A DNA stretch of 64,000 nucleotides from Paucibacter sp963740455 (GCA_963740455.1 CAVUEF010000006.1:62001-126000), one strand, 5' to 3'; numbered from the stretch's first letter, positions 8,155 to 17,758 are shown. The notes: generated by a model from the sequence alone, not told the origin. Made by a program: numbers and translations.

Positions 8155-10593
8155 ATGCATCACAAAAGAAGTGGGAAACGCGCTTGGCTGAGGACCGTAT
8201 CACTGGCGGCCGGCTTGATGGCATCCATCGGCGCCAATGCCCAGATGATCGAGGAGCTGGAGCTGCGCTCCGAAGGCGCCCAGGCCGTGATTGCGGTTCA
8301 CTTCACGACGCCGGTGCGCTACTTGCGCTCGGTCTCGGCTGGCTCGCGCGACCTGGTGCAGGCCATTTACGAAGTGGCGCCAACCCGTGACCCGGTGACG
8401 CCAGTGGATGGACAGCGCAAGACCTTGCATGGTGGCTCGGGCATGCCCACCGTCACCGTGACAGACGAGAGCGACACGAGGCGTGGGCGCAAGCTGGTGG
8501 TTCGATTCGATGCGTCGAGTCGTTTCACGGTGCGCGCTGGCAAGACCAATCGCATCATCGAGATCGTGCTTGAAGGCCTGGGCGAGGCGGCGCGGTTGAA
8601 TGCGGAGCGCGCACCGCAGGCGCACGCCGCACCAGAGCGTCGCTACCAGATCGTGCTGCAACGCGGACCGTCGCCCATTGGCATGGAAAAGCCGCTGCCA
8701 AGAGCGCTGGCTGACGTTGACCTGCGCAACACGGCGCGCGTGGTGCAGGGCAAGACCGAGTACCAGCTGACGATCGGACCATTCAACACGAAGCAGGATG
8801 CGAGTGCTGCGCTGCAGCTGCTGACGGATTTTCCGGGCGCAGTGATCAGCGAATTGACTGGAGCCGATGGCTCCGCGGACGCGTTGTCGGCGGGCACCGG
8901 GGCGGCTCAGCCAGCGCTGGATCAGGACGCACGCGGACGCGAACTGCTGGAGCGGGCCACGCAGGCTCAGGCGCGCGGCGACGACATGGCAGCGGCGGTG
9001 GCGCTGGAAGAACTGCTGACCCTGCCGCCGACCTCGTCGTCGCGTGCAGGACAGGCCATGATTGGCGAAGTTCGTCAGCGCTTGGGCGACGTCGATCGCG
9101 CCCGAATCGAATCGGAGACATTTCTGAAGTTGTACCCGGAAGGACCGGACGCCCAACGCGTGCGTGAGCGTCTGGCCGGCTTGCCCGCAAAGACAGCGGA
9201 TCGGTCCGAGCACAGCAAGCCTGCGGCCACCGGCAGCTGGACCGGATCGTGGTCGCAAACCTATTACGGCGGGCAATCGCAGACGCAAACCCTGCTCAAG
9301 GACACGCCGCTGGAGGGCCAAATCCCACAGGTGGTGTCCGACTCGACGATCTCGGGCACCGACCAGAAATTGCTGCTTTCCAACATCGATCTGGGTTATC
9401 GATATCGCGACGCAGACAAGGATGTGCGTTTCGTGTTTCGCGACGCGCTCGCTGCGGACTTCATGCCCAATCGCCCGGACAAGAACAGAGTGTCGGCGCT
9501 CTACCTGGACTACAAGCTCATCCACCAGGGCGTGTCGGCGCGGCTGGGGCGTCAATCGGGCCTGGGCGGCGGTGTGCTGGGCCGCTTCGACGGCGCCTTG
9601 CTGGGTTGGGCGTTCCGGCCAAAATGGAGACTCAATGCCGTGGCCGGCGTGCCCACCGACAGCTTGCTCGACGCAAAGCGCCACTTCTATGGCGCGTCAC
9701 TGGACGCGGATGCCTTGCTGCCGCAACTCGGCGGTTCGGTCTACGCCATTCAGCAAGTCATCGACGGGCAAATCGACCGGCGCGCGGTGGGCAACGAGTT
9801 GCGCTATGTGAAACCGAACGCGACCGTCTTCTCGGTGCTTGAATACGATCTGGCCTTGAAGGGATTGAACATTGCCTCGGCGCAGGGCCTGTTCATGACC
9901 GAGGGGAACACCAGCATCAACCTGTTGGCCGACCGTCGCTCCACGCCCATGCTGATGCTTGGCAACGCCTTGTTCTTTCCGTCGCCCGACGGCACCTTGT
10001 CGAGGCGCATCACCGATCTGCTGGGGCTGCAGTCGCTTGACGCGATGCGCCGCTATGTCAGCAGCACCACCGCCTACATGACACAGGCGTCGTTCAGCGT
10101 CACCACCCCGGTGAGTTCGCACTGGCAGGCCGGCGTCGATGTGCGGCTGGTCAACGTCGGGGCGCTCGCTCCGGTGGTGGACATACCCGAACTGGTGAAT
10201 GGCCGGCCCGGCACAGGCAACCTCTGGACGGCGGGTTTGCAGGCCATCGGGACCAATTTGTATTCTCAGCGTGACACCCATGTGCTGATGGTCTCGGCGG
10301 TCTCCGGCCCCAACCTGACCGGTTGGCTGGCGTCCTACAACAACCTCTCGACGCCTTGGCCCTTGTGGCAGATCGAGCCCTCGTTGCGTCTGTATCAGCA
10401 GAGCCAGCAGATCCCCGTCGGGGCGGTGCGCACCTGGCGCATCACGCCGGGTCTGCGCGTGAGCTACAAACTGGGCCAGCATTGGAGTCTGGAGTCCGAC
10501 CTCAGCGTCGAGTTCAGCCGCACCCACGGACCAAGCCTGGACGAATCGTCGCACCGGTTGTTCTACGCGTTGGGCTATCGCTATGACTATTGA
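8155..10593 (+). CDS. predicted outer-membrane beta-barrel protein with TPR-like N-terminal region
   Basis: Protein of 812 aa starting at ATG 8155, which follows GAGGAT; a TTG at 8143 is less likely. A signal peptide ends near GANAQ. The N-terminal third has periplasmic features: an AMIN-like segment, a region resembling SPOR around YQIVLQRG and YQLTIGPFNTKQDA, then helical TPR-like sequence (about 270-340). From about residue 360 the sequence alternates polar and hydrophobic residues and ends in FYALGYRYDY, as in outer-membrane barrels. It follows two multiheme cytochromes and could be their trans-outer-membrane partner, analogous in role to MtrB, without recognisable homology to it. A small hairpin (ACCGAC/GTCGGT, 8123-8139) precedes the start. 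Confidence 0.65.
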   Translation: MHHKRSGKRAWLRTVSLAAGLMASIGANAQMIEELELRSEGAQAVIAVHFTTPVRYLRSVSAGSRDLVQAIYEVAPTRDPVTPVDGQRKTLHGGSGMPTVTVTDESDTRRGRKLVVRFDASSRFTVRAGKTNRIIEIVLEGLGEAARLNAERAPQAHAAPERRYQIVLQRGPSPIGMEKPLPRALADVDLRNTARVVQGKTEYQLTIGPFNTKQDASAALQLLTDFPGAVISELTGADGSADALSAGTGAAQPALDQDARGRELLERATQAQARGDDMAAAVALEELLTLPPTSSSRAGQAMIGEVRQRLGDVDRARIESETFLKLYPEGPDAQRVRERLAGLPAKTADRSEHSKPAATGSWTGSWSQTYYGGQSQTQTLLKDTPLEGQIPQVVSDSTISGTDQKLLLSNIDLGYRYRDADKDVRFVFRDALAADFMPNRPDKNRVSALYLDYKLIHQGVSARLGRQSGLGGGVLGRFDGALLGWAFRPKWRLNAVAGVPTDSLLDAKRHFYGASLDADALLPQLGGSVYAIQQVIDGQIDRRAVGNELRYVKPNATVFSVLEYDLALKGLNIASAQGLFMTEGNTSINLLADRRSTPMLMLGNALFFPSPDGTLSRRITDLLGLQSLDAMRRYVSSTTAYMTQASFSVTTPVSSHWQAGVDVRLVNVGALAPVVDIPELVNGRPGTGNLWTAGLQAIGTNLYSQRDTHVLMVSAVSGPNLTGWLASYNNLSTPWPLWQIEPSLRLYQQSQQIPVGAVRTWRITPGLRVSYKLGQHWSLESDLSVEFSRTHGPSLDESSHRLFYALGYRYDY

Positions 10594-10745
10594 CCAAAGT
10601 CAAGCCTTAGGCGGCAGTGGTTTTGGATGAGCTCGGGTTATCCCTGCTAGCATTCCCTCCAACGCGCCGGCCAAGCATCGAACCGTGCTTGGCACGGCGA
10701 ACCCAGCCGAACCATTGTCAGCCTCTCCCCTCCTTGCCCACGCCT

Positions 10746-11402
10746 TTGGACACATCATCGCCATTGACCGGTCCCCTGGCAGCTCGGGCACTCGCCTGCC
10801 GGCGCGGCCGGCGCTGGCTCTTTCGCGGCCTGGAACTGCAGCTTGAGCCCGGCAGCGTGACCTGGCTGCGCGGCACCAATGGCAGCGGCAAGACCAGCCT
10901 GCTGCGCATTCTGGCGGGTTTGTCGGCGCCGGCCGAAGGCGAGGTCACCTGGGCGGGGCGTCCGATCGCGCAGTCGCGCGGCGAGGCCCGCCAGGGAACG
11001 CTCTATATCGGCCACGCCAATGCGCTCAAAGAAGACCTGACGCTGCTCGAATCGGTGGCCTTTCTGGCGGTGCTGGCCGGGCTTGACGAGCCGGTTGCGC
11101 GTGCCCACGCCGCGCTTGGCCATGTGGGTCTTGGGCAGCGGCGCGACGCTTTGGTTCACACCTTGTCTCAAGGACAGCGGCGACGCGGCGCGCTGGCGCG
11201 ACTGGTGCTTGATGAGCAGCCGCGCACCTGGATTCTCGATGAACCCTTCGACGCACTCGACACTCACAGCGTGCGTATCCTGTCCACCATGATTGAAACC
11301 AATGCGCAACGGCAAGGCGCCGTGCTCCTGACCAGCCATCAAGTGGTGGAGTTGGCGGGCGCCAGCGAGTTCGATCTGGAACCGTGGCGGTGCGGGACAT
11401 GA
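10746..11402 (+). CDS. ccmA: heme exporter ATP-binding protein CcmA
   Basis: ATPase of the CcmABCDE heme-handling complex in System I cytochrome c maturation, which releases holo-CcmE. Walker A is GTNGSGKTS, the signature is LSQGQRRR and Walker B is TWILDEP, followed by a switch His in LTSHQ. The frame is open from 10617 but has no ATG before the ABC domain. TTG 10746 gives 218 aa, close to usual CcmA length; the start is uncertain. The stop overlaps the ccmB start in an ATGA. It lies directly downstream of the multiheme cytochrome genes, which need this pathway. Confidence 0.9.
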   Translation: MDTSSPLTGPLAARALACRRGRRWLFRGLELQLEPGSVTWLRGTNGSGKTSLLRILAGLSAPAEGEVTWAGRPIAQSRGEARQGTLYIGHANALKEDLTLLESVAFLAVLAGLDEPVARAHAALGHVGLGQRRDALVHTLSQGQRRRGALARLVLDEQPRTWILDEPFDALDTHSVRILSTMIETNAQRQGAVLLTSHQVVELAGASEFDLEPWRCGT

Positions 11403-12166
11403 ACGGCGTGTCCGGCGCCGGGCCAGCGGCTGTGCCAGGCGGTGTTGCGGCACTGAGCGTGGGCCAGCGCTCAAACGATACGCGCCGGGTGCTCCCGTTC
11501 AGCGGTTTGCTTTTCGCGGTCACCGTGCGCGACTTGCTGCTGGCGCGGCGGCGCCGCATCGAGGCGCTGTTGCCGCTGGGATTTTTCATCGTTGCCGCGG
11601 GCCTGTTCCCGATCGGCGTCGGGTCGGAGTTGCAGATGCTGCGCCAGATGGGCGCCGGCGTGGTCTGGGTCTGCGCTTTGTTGGCGGCCATGCTGTCGGT
11701 GACGCAGATGTTCGCCAGCGACTACCAGGACGGTTCGCTCGAGCAGATGATTCTGTCGTCGCAGTCTCTGATCACGGTGGTGCTGGGCAAGGCCTTGGCG
11801 CACTGGCTCTCGAGCGGCGTGCCGCTGGTGCTGGCAGCGCCCTTGATCGGCGTGTTGTTCGACATGCGCGCTGACAGCATCGCCACGCTGGCGCTGAGCC
11901 TGCTGCTGGGCACGCCGATACTGAGCTTGCTGGGCAGCCTGGGTGCCGCGCTCACCTTGGGTCTGCGCAGCGGCGCTGCACTGGTGTTCCTGCTGGTATT
12001 GCCGCTCACGATTCCGGCCCTCATCTTCGGCACCGGCGCGGTGGTCGCGGTCGATTCCGGGATCTCGCCGCAGGCGCATCTGTCCTTGCTGGCGGCGCTG
12101 CTCATTGCCACATTCCTGGGTGCCCCGCTGGCCACTGCGGCAGCTTTGCGTATTTCGATGGATTGA
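11399..12166 (+). CDS. ccmB: heme exporter membrane protein CcmB
   Basis: Inner-membrane partner of CcmA, about 255 aa with six predicted helices. ATG 11399 overlaps the ccmA stop. Family features include FASDYQDGSLEQMILS after the second helix and the helix-rich GTPILSLLGSLGAAL region. The first ~35 residues (Gly/Ala-rich) look longer than usual, so translation could begin further in. Its stop overlaps the likely TTG start of ccmC. Confidence 0.92.
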   Translation: MNGVSGAGPAAVPGGVAALSVGQRSNDTRRVLPFSGLLFAVTVRDLLLARRRRIEALLPLGFFIVAAGLFPIGVGSELQMLRQMGAGVVWVCALLAAMLSVTQMFASDYQDGSLEQMILSSQSLITVVLGKALAHWLSSGVPLVLAAPLIGVLFDMRADSIATLALSLLLGTPILSLLGSLGAALTLGLRSGAALVFLLVLPLTIPALIFGTGAVVAVDSGISPQAHLSLLAALLIATFLGAPLATAAALRISMD

Positions 12167-12939
12167 CGATCTTGAAACCAAAACAAGCCACCTCTCCGCT
12201 GCGCTGGATGACCTTTGCGGCACCCTCGCGCTTCTATTGGCTCTCCGGCTTGCTGGTGCCCTGGCTCTGGGCGGTCGCGCTGGCGCTGGGTGCCGCGGGC
12301 CTGTATGTCGGTTTTGCCATCGCGCCAACAGACTTTCAGCAAGGCGATGCCTACCGCATCATCTTCATTCACGTGCCCGCGGCATGGATGTCGATGATCA
12401 TCTACCTGGCCATGGCCTTCTGGGCCTCATGGGGGTGGATGCTCAACGCCCGCATGGCCTCGATGTTCGCGCGCGCGCTGGCACCGACCGGCGCGATGTT
12501 CACTTTTCTGGCGCTGTGGACGGGCGCCTTGTGGGGCAAGCCCACCTGGGGCACCTGGTGGGTATGGGACGCGCGCATCACCTCCGAATTCATTCTCCTG
12601 CTGCTCTATGTCGGCTATATCGCATTGACCGAGGCGATCGACGACGTGCGCCGTGCCGCCCATGCCGGAGCCTTGCTGGCGCTGGTCGGCGCGGTGAACA
12701 TACCGATCATCTATTTTTCGGTGAAATGGTGGAACACCTTGCACCAGGGCTCGACCATCAATATGAACGCGGCGCCCAAGATGGCCAGCACCATGCTGAT
12801 GTCGATGCTGCTGCTCACATTCAGCTTCTGGGCCTACAGTTTTGCGGTGACCTTTACCCGCGCCCGGGCTATCGTGCTCGAGCAGGAATCGGACACCGAA
12901 TGGGTGAAGTCGCTCGCAGCGACCAACCCAGCACTTTGA
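12163..12939 (+). CDS. ccmC: heme exporter protein CcmC (heme-handling)
   Basis: Six-helix membrane protein that loads heme onto CcmE. The tryptophan-rich WWD motif is present (KPTWGTWWVWDARITS), flanked by the expected conserved His in IFIHVPAAWMS and in VKWWNTLHQGS. About 258 aa. Start codon is probably TTG: 12163 (overlapping the ccmB stop) or 12172; ATG 12208 is possible but would trim the N-terminus. Followed at 12951 by ccmD. Confidence 0.93.
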   Translation: MTILKPKQATSPLRWMTFAAPSRFYWLSGLLVPWLWAVALALGAAGLYVGFAIAPTDFQQGDAYRIIFIHVPAAWMSMIIYLAMAFWASWGWMLNARMASMFARALAPTGAMFTFLALWTGALWGKPTWGTWWVWDARITSEFILLLLYVGYIALTEAIDDVRRAAHAGALLALVGAVNIPIIYFSVKWWNTLHQGSTINMNAAPKMASTMLMSMLLLTFSFWAYSFAVTFTRARAIVLEQESDTEWVKSLAATNPAL

Positions 12940-12950
12940 GAGGGTAAGCA

Positions 12951-13115
12951 ATGCACTGGAATTCTTTTGACGAGTTTTGGCACATGGGGGGCTACGGCCT
13001 GTACGTGTGGGGTTCTTACGCCGTGACCTTGGGCGTGATGGCGATCGAGGCGATGCTCAGTCGCCAGCGCCTGAGCAAGGCGCGTCAAGCGGTACGCGAG
13101 GAGCAGCAAGCATGA
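12951..13115 (+). CDS. ccmD: heme exporter small protein CcmD
   Basis: 54-residue single-helix protein that helps release holo-CcmE from CcmABC. It starts MHWNSFDEFWHMGGYG and has one membrane helix (YVWGSYAVTLGVMAIEAML), then a basic tail, which is the CcmD pattern. GAGAGGG just upstream of ATG 12951 is the ribosome site. Its stop overlaps the ccmE ATG (13112). Confidence 0.9.
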   Translation: MHWNSFDEFWHMGGYGLYVWGSYAVTLGVMAIEAMLSRQRLSKARQAVREEQQA

Positions 13116-13573
13116 AGCCCCGTCACAAGCGAGCCATCATTGTGGTGGGCGTGCTGGCCGCCGTCGGTGTGGCGGTCGGCCTGGTACTGAATGCCTTCAA
13201 CAGCAATCTGGTGTTTTTCTACACGCCTTCGCAGATCGCGAGCAAGGAGGCGCCGCAGGGGCGCACCTTCCGGGTCGGCGGCCTGGTGGAGAAGGGCAGC
13301 GTGGTGCGCGATGGTGTGACGGTGCGTTTCACCGTCACCGACACGGTGCAGAAAGTACCGGTGCGCTTCGAGGGCGTGCTGCCCGACCTCTTCAAGGAGG
13401 GCAAGGGCGTTGTCGCGCAAGGTCAGCTCGGCAGCGACGGTGTGTTCGCAGCCCGCGAGGTGCTGGCCAAACACGATGAAAACTACATGCCACCCGAAGC
13501 TGCCGAAGCCTTGAAACAGGCCGGTGAGTCGAAAGCCCGCATGGCCAAGACCTTGCAAGGAGCCAAGTCATGA
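13112..13573 (+). CDS. ccmE: periplasmic heme chaperone CcmE
   Basis: 153-aa membrane-anchored chaperone that binds heme covalently before delivery to CcmF. ATG 13112 (MKPRHKRA) overlaps the ccmD stop; the open frame upstream of it is not coding. One N-terminal helix is followed by the OB-fold with FRVGGLVEKGSV. The heme-binding His is in LAKHDENYMPP, together with the conserved Tyr. Stop overlaps ccmF in an ATGA. Confidence 0.95.
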   Translation: MKPRHKRAIIVVGVLAAVGVAVGLVLNAFNSNLVFFYTPSQIASKEAPQGRTFRVGGLVEKGSVVRDGVTVRFTVTDTVQKVPVRFEGVLPDLFKEGKGVVAQGQLGSDGVFAAREVLAKHDENYMPPEAAEALKQAGESKARMAKTLQGAKS

Positions 13574-15549
13574 TCCCGGAAATCGGTCATTTTCTGTTGA
13601 TCATGGCGCTCGGTGTCGCGCTGGCGCAGGGCGTGCTGTCGCTGACCGGCGCGCAGCGCGTGAATGCCGCGTGGATGGCGCTGTCCCGGCCGCTGGCATG
13701 GGCGCAGTTTGTGCTCGTCGCCCTGTCGTTCGCGTGTCTCACCGCGTCATTTGTGCGGCTTGATTTTTCGGTACTCTACGTGGCGTCGAACTCGAACACC
13801 GACTTGCCGCTGGCCTACCGGATTGCCGGTGTCTGGGGTGGTCACGAGGGTTCCTTGCTGCTGTGGATGTTGATGCTCAACGTCTGGAGCGTGGCCGTCG
13901 CCGCCTTCAGCCGCAGCCTGCCCGCGGTGTTCGTGTCGCGCATCCTGGGCGTGCTGGGCTTGGTGGCGGTAGGCTTCCTGCTGTTCACCTTGATCACCTC
14001 GAACCCGTTCGAGCGCCTGCTGCCTGCGGCGCTTGAGGGCCGCGACCTGAACCCCTTGCTGCAAGACCCGGGCATGGTGATTCATCCGCCGATGCTCTAT
14101 ATGGGCTATGTCGGTTTCTCGGTGGCCTTCGCATTCGCGATTGCAGCCTTGCTGGGCGGTCAGCTGGACTCGACATGGGCGCGCTGGACGCGACCCTGGA
14201 CGACGGCCGCCTGGATCTTTCTGACCTTCGGCATCGGCCTGGGCAGCTGGTGGGCTTACAACGAACTGGGTTGGGGCGGCTGGTGGTTCTGGGACCCGGT
14301 CGAAAACGCCTCGTTCATGCCCTGGCTGGCCGGTACCGCGCTGATTCACTCACTGGCGGTGACTGAAAAACGCGGCGGCTTCAAGGTCTGGACCGTGTTG
14401 CTGTCCATCATCGCGTTCTCGCTGTCGCTGCTGGGGACCTTTCTGGTGCGCTCGGGCGTGCTCTCGTCGGTCCACGCCTTCGCCACCGATCCGCGCCGCG
14501 GCTTGTTCATTCTCGGCTTCCTGGTGATTGTCATCGGCTCGTCGCTGGTGCTTTATGCCTGGCGCGCGCCGCGCGTCGGCCTGGGTCAGCGCTTCGGGCT
14601 GGTGTCGAAGGAGTCGATGCTGCTCCTCAACAATATGCTGCTGATCGTGGCCGCCGGCGCGGTGCTGCTGGGCACGCTCTACCCCTTGTTTCTGGATGCG
14701 ATGGGCCTGGGCAAGATCTCGGTAGGCGCGCCCTACTTCGAGACCGTGTTCGGCTTGCTGATGGTGCCGGTGATGTTTGCGATGGGGATCGGCCCCTTGG
14801 TGCGCTGGAAGCAAGATGAAGTGGGTGGCGTGGCACGCCGCTTGCGTTTGGCATTGCCGGTGGCGCTGGCCGCGGCATTGTTGGTGGGCTGGGCGGCGGG
14901 GCGCATTTCGCTGATCGCGACCGGCGGCCTGACGCTGGCGTTCTGGATCGTCGCCAGCATCGGTGTCGATCTGATCGAGCGCCTGCGTCCGGCCGGCCAG
15001 CAGACCAACGTGATTGCGCGCATGCGGCTGCTGCCGCGCGCGATGGTGGGCATGATGGTGGCCCACTTCGGTGTCGCTGCGTTTGCCTTTGGTGTGGCGA
15101 TGGTCAAGACTTACGAGATCGAGAATGACGTCAAGATGGGCGCCGACACCACGACCGAGCTGGCCGGCTACAACTTCCGGATGATCAACCTGCGCGAAGT
15201 GCAAGGCCCCAACTACAAGGCGGTGCAGGGTCAGATCGAAGTCAGCCGTGGTGGCAAGCTGATCGCAACGCTGCAGCCTGAAAAGCGCATCTACCGCGTG
15301 CAGTCCAATCCGATGACCGAGGCCGCCGTGGACAGCAACTTGTTGCGCGACATCTACGTGTCGATGGGTGAGCAGTTGCCCAACGGTGACTGGATCGTGC
15401 GCGTCCAGTACAAGCCCTTCATCTACTGGATCTGGAATGGCTGTCTGATCATGATGCTCGGCGGCATCCTCGCCTTGAGCGACCGGCGCTATCGCCAGCG
15501 CAAGAGCAGCACGGTCGAGCTTGCGGCGCACTCCGGAGCCGCAGCATGA
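13570..15549 (+). CDS. ccmF: cytochrome c heme lyase CcmF
   Basis: Large membrane protein (659 aa, many helices) of the heme ligation complex with CcmH/I. The WWD domain is intact (LGWGGWWFWDPVENAS), preceded by WGGHEGSLLLW with a conserved His; further His ligands occur around VIHPPMLYMGY. Length is normal for the family. Overlaps ccmE and ccmG by 4 bp each. Confidence 0.96.
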   Translation: MIPEIGHFLLIMALGVALAQGVLSLTGAQRVNAAWMALSRPLAWAQFVLVALSFACLTASFVRLDFSVLYVASNSNTDLPLAYRIAGVWGGHEGSLLLWMLMLNVWSVAVAAFSRSLPAVFVSRILGVLGLVAVGFLLFTLITSNPFERLLPAALEGRDLNPLLQDPGMVIHPPMLYMGYVGFSVAFAFAIAALLGGQLDSTWARWTRPWTTAAWIFLTFGIGLGSWWAYNELGWGGWWFWDPVENASFMPWLAGTALIHSLAVTEKRGGFKVWTVLLSIIAFSLSLLGTFLVRSGVLSSVHAFATDPRRGLFILGFLVIVIGSSLVLYAWRAPRVGLGQRFGLVSKESMLLLNNMLLIVAAGAVLLGTLYPLFLDAMGLGKISVGAPYFETVFGLLMVPVMFAMGIGPLVRWKQDEVGGVARRLRLALPVALAAALLVGWAAGRISLIATGGLTLAFWIVASIGVDLIERLRPAGQQTNVIARMRLLPRAMVGMMVAHFGVAAFAFGVAMVKTYEIENDVKMGADTTTELAGYNFRMINLREVQGPNYKAVQGQIEVSRGGKLIATLQPEKRIYRVQSNPMTEAAVDSNLLRDIYVSMGEQLPNGDWIVRVQYKPFIYWIWNGCLIMMLGGILALSDRRYRQRKSSTVELAAHSGAAA

Positions 15550-16073
15550 AGGCGCGCTTGCTGTGGCCGCTGGGCATCTTCATCGTGTTGGTGGTGTTCC
15601 TGGCGGTCGGCCTGAAGCTCGACCCGCGCGAAGTGCCGTCACCGCTGGTGGGCAAGCCGGCGCCCGATTTTTCGGCCCCCGCCTTGATGGAGCCGGGGCG
15701 CGTGATCCGCAAGCAAGACATGCTCGGCCAGGTCTGGATGATCAATGTCTTCGCTTCGTGGTGCGTGTCCTGCCGCGAGGAGCACCCGATTCTGTTGGCC
15801 TATTCACGCAATAACGGTGTCCCGCTGATCGGCCTGAACTACAAGGACAAACGTGACGACGGCACGGCCTGGCTGGCCCGGTTGGGCAATCCCTACAAGG
15901 ACATCGTGTTCGACCCCGACGGCCGTATCGGCATCAATTTCGGCGTGTATGGCGTGCCGGAAACCTTCATCATCGACAAGGCAGGCGTGATTCGCTACAA
16001 GCAGATCGGTCCGGTCACGCCCGAGGCCTTGCGCGACAAAATCGAACCACTGTTGAGGCAATTGAATGCTTGA
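15546..16073 (+). CDS. ccmG: thiol:disulfide oxidoreductase CcmG/DsbE
   Basis: Membrane-tethered thioredoxin-fold protein (175 aa) that keeps apocytochrome CxxCH cysteines reduced. One N-terminal helix (LLWPLGIFIVLVVFLAV) precedes the active site FASWCVSCREEHP and the cis-Pro loop GVYGVPETFIID. Family segment GLNYKD is present. ATG 15546 overlaps the ccmF stop; the stop overlaps ccmH. Confidence 0.95.
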   Translation: MKARLLWPLGIFIVLVVFLAVGLKLDPREVPSPLVGKPAPDFSAPALMEPGRVIRKQDMLGQVWMINVFASWCVSCREEHPILLAYSRNNGVPLIGLNYKDKRDDGTAWLARLGNPYKDIVFDPDGRIGINFGVYGVPETFIIDKAGVIRYKQIGPVTPEALRDKIEPLLRQLNA

Positions 16074-16530
16074 ACGAACCTTGAGGCACGCCTGGCTGTG
16101 CCTGTTTCTTGCACTCGGTGTGGGCGCCGTGCAGGCCAAAGAGGCCGAGTCGGCCGCAGCCAACCCCGAGATCGAAGCCCGCATGATGTCGGTGGCCAGC
16201 GAGTTGCGTTGCCTGGTCTGCCAGAACCAGACGATTGCAGATTCGCACGCCGACCTGGCGGTCGATTTGCGGCAGGAGATCCGCGAGATGATGGCGAGCG
16301 GTAAAACTGCTGATCAAGTCCGCGACTACATGACGCAGCGCTATGGCGACTTCGTGCTGTACAAGCCGCCGTTCAAGGCCAGCACGGCGGTGCTGTGGAT
16401 AGGTCCTGCCGTGCTGCTCGTGCTGGCCCTGGTCTTGCTCGGGTTGGTGCTGCGCAAGCGCCAGCGACTCGGCGACGACGCTTTCGATCCCGAACCGCCA
16501 GCCGATCCCGATATGCCGGGCAAGGCTTGA
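16066..16530 (+). CDS. ccmH: cytochrome c maturation protein CcmH (thioredoxin-like subunit)
   Basis: 154-aa apocytochrome-reducing subunit. A signal peptide (cleavage near VQA) is followed by the redox motif LRCLVCQNQ, the three-helix bundle with RQEIREMM and RYGDFVLYKPP, a C-terminal membrane helix and an acidic tail. This is the short CcmH; the TPR portion is the separate next gene. Confidence 0.95.
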   Translation: MLERTLRHAWLCLFLALGVGAVQAKEAESAAANPEIEARMMSVASELRCLVCQNQTIADSHADLAVDLRQEIREMMASGKTADQVRDYMTQRYGDFVLYKPPFKASTAVLWIGPAVLLVLALVLLGLVLRKRQRLGDDAFDPEPPADPDMPGKA

Positions 16531-16567
16531 CCCCGGTACCCACCCGACAAGAACGAGAATTCCAAAG

Positions 16568-17758
16568 ATGTCTCAAATCGACGAACTGAAAAGCCAGATC
16601 GCCCAACTCAACGAGTTGATCCGAACGGGTGTGCTGACCAAGAAGGCTGCCACTGCCAAGCGCGATGAACTCGAAGCCAAGTTGCTGGCGCTCGTGACAG
16701 GCGCTGCGCGTCCGAGTGGCGCGGCGGGCAGGGCGGATGCCCAAGCGTCCCAAGCCAGACCCTCGCGGATGCTGTGGCTGGGCGTCACCGCCTTTGTGAT
16801 CTTGTTTGCCGCGGGCGGCTATGCCTGGCTTGGCAATCGGGCCGGCCTGACGGTTGCCCCCGGCGTGGCTGGTGCGGCCAGTCCGGAGGCGGCGGCCAGT
16901 TCGGCGCACGAGATGGGGGCGGCGCAGATCGAGGGCATGATCGAGAAACTCAAGGATCGCCTGAAGACCACGCCCGACGATGTCGAAGGCTGGACCATGC
17001 TGGCCCGCTCGTACTCGGTGCTGGGACGCCATGCCGAGGCCTTGCCGATGTACCGCAAGGTGGTCGAACTCAAGCCGAAGGACGCCCAGGCGTACGCTGA
17101 CCTTGCTGACGCCGTGGCTACCGCGAATGGCAGCAACCTCGACGGCGAGCCCGAGAAGCTGATCGCCAAGGCATTGAGTCTGGACGCCAAAAACGTCAAG
17201 GCGCTGGCATTGTCGGGTACGCTCGCCTTCAACCGCGGTGACCCGGCCAAGGCGGCCAAGACCTGGGAGCAGGCGATGAGCGGTCTGGAGCCGGGCAGCG
17301 ATATGGCCAAACAATTGCAGGGTGCGCTCAACGAAGCGCGTCAACGTGCCGGTTTGGCGCCGGCACCGATGGCGCCAGCCAACGGCGCGACCCCGGTCGC
17401 GAAGGCTGGCACGGACTCGAGCATGCGCGGGCGGGTCAGCTTGTCGGCCAAGTTCAAAGGACAGGTCTCGCCCGAGGACACGGTGTTCATCTTCGCGCGA
17501 CCCGTCAGCGGCGGCCGGGCGCCGTTGGCGATTTTGCGCAAGCAGGTGAAGGACTTGCCGTTCGACTTCACCCTCGACGAAAGCCTCGCGATGAGCCCGG
17601 CGATGAGCCTTGCCACGGTGCGCGAAGCCCAGGTCGGCGCGCGCATCAGCAAGAGCGGCAACGCCATGCCTCAGCCCGGCGACTTGCAGGGCATCACGGC
17701 GGCTGTCCCGGTGGGCAGCAAAGGCCTTGCCATCGAAATCAACGAGGCTGTGAAGTAA
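16568..17758 (+). CDS. ccmI: cytochrome c biogenesis TPR protein CcmI
   Basis: 396-aa protein that presents apocytochrome to the CcmF/H ligation complex. An N-terminal coil (QIDELKSQIAQLNELI) of the SHOCT type replaces the usual first helix; a membrane helix follows (MLWLGVTAFVILFAAGG), then TPR repeats about residues 120-260 (GWTMLARSYSVLGRHAEAL, LKPKDAQAYADLAD) and a beta-rich C-terminal domain. The cytosolic coiled start is unusual for CcmI. It is the last gene before a hairpin terminator. Confidence 0.88.
   Translation: MSQIDELKSQIAQLNELIRTGVLTKKAATAKRDELEAKLLALVTGAARPSGAAGRADAQASQARPSRMLWLGVTAFVILFAAGGYAWLGNRAGLTVAPGVAGAASPEAAASSAHEMGAAQIEGMIEKLKDRLKTTPDDVEGWTMLARSYSVLGRHAEALPMYRKVVELKPKDAQAYADLADAVATANGSNLDGEPEKLIAKALSLDAKNVKALALSGTLAFNRGDPAKAAKTWEQAMSGLEPGSDMAKQLQGALNEARQRAGLAPAPMAPANGATPVAKAGTDSSMRGRVSLSAKFKGQVSPEDTVFIFARPVSGGRAPLAILRKQVKDLPFDFTLDESLAMSPAMSLATVREAQVGARISKSGNAMPQPGDLQGITAAVPVGSKGLAIEINEAVK

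Noticed and set aside
12977..13111. Extended N-terminus for CcmE
   Set aside because: It overlaps ccmD in another frame; CcmE begins MKPRHKRA at 13112 with the normal membrane anchor.
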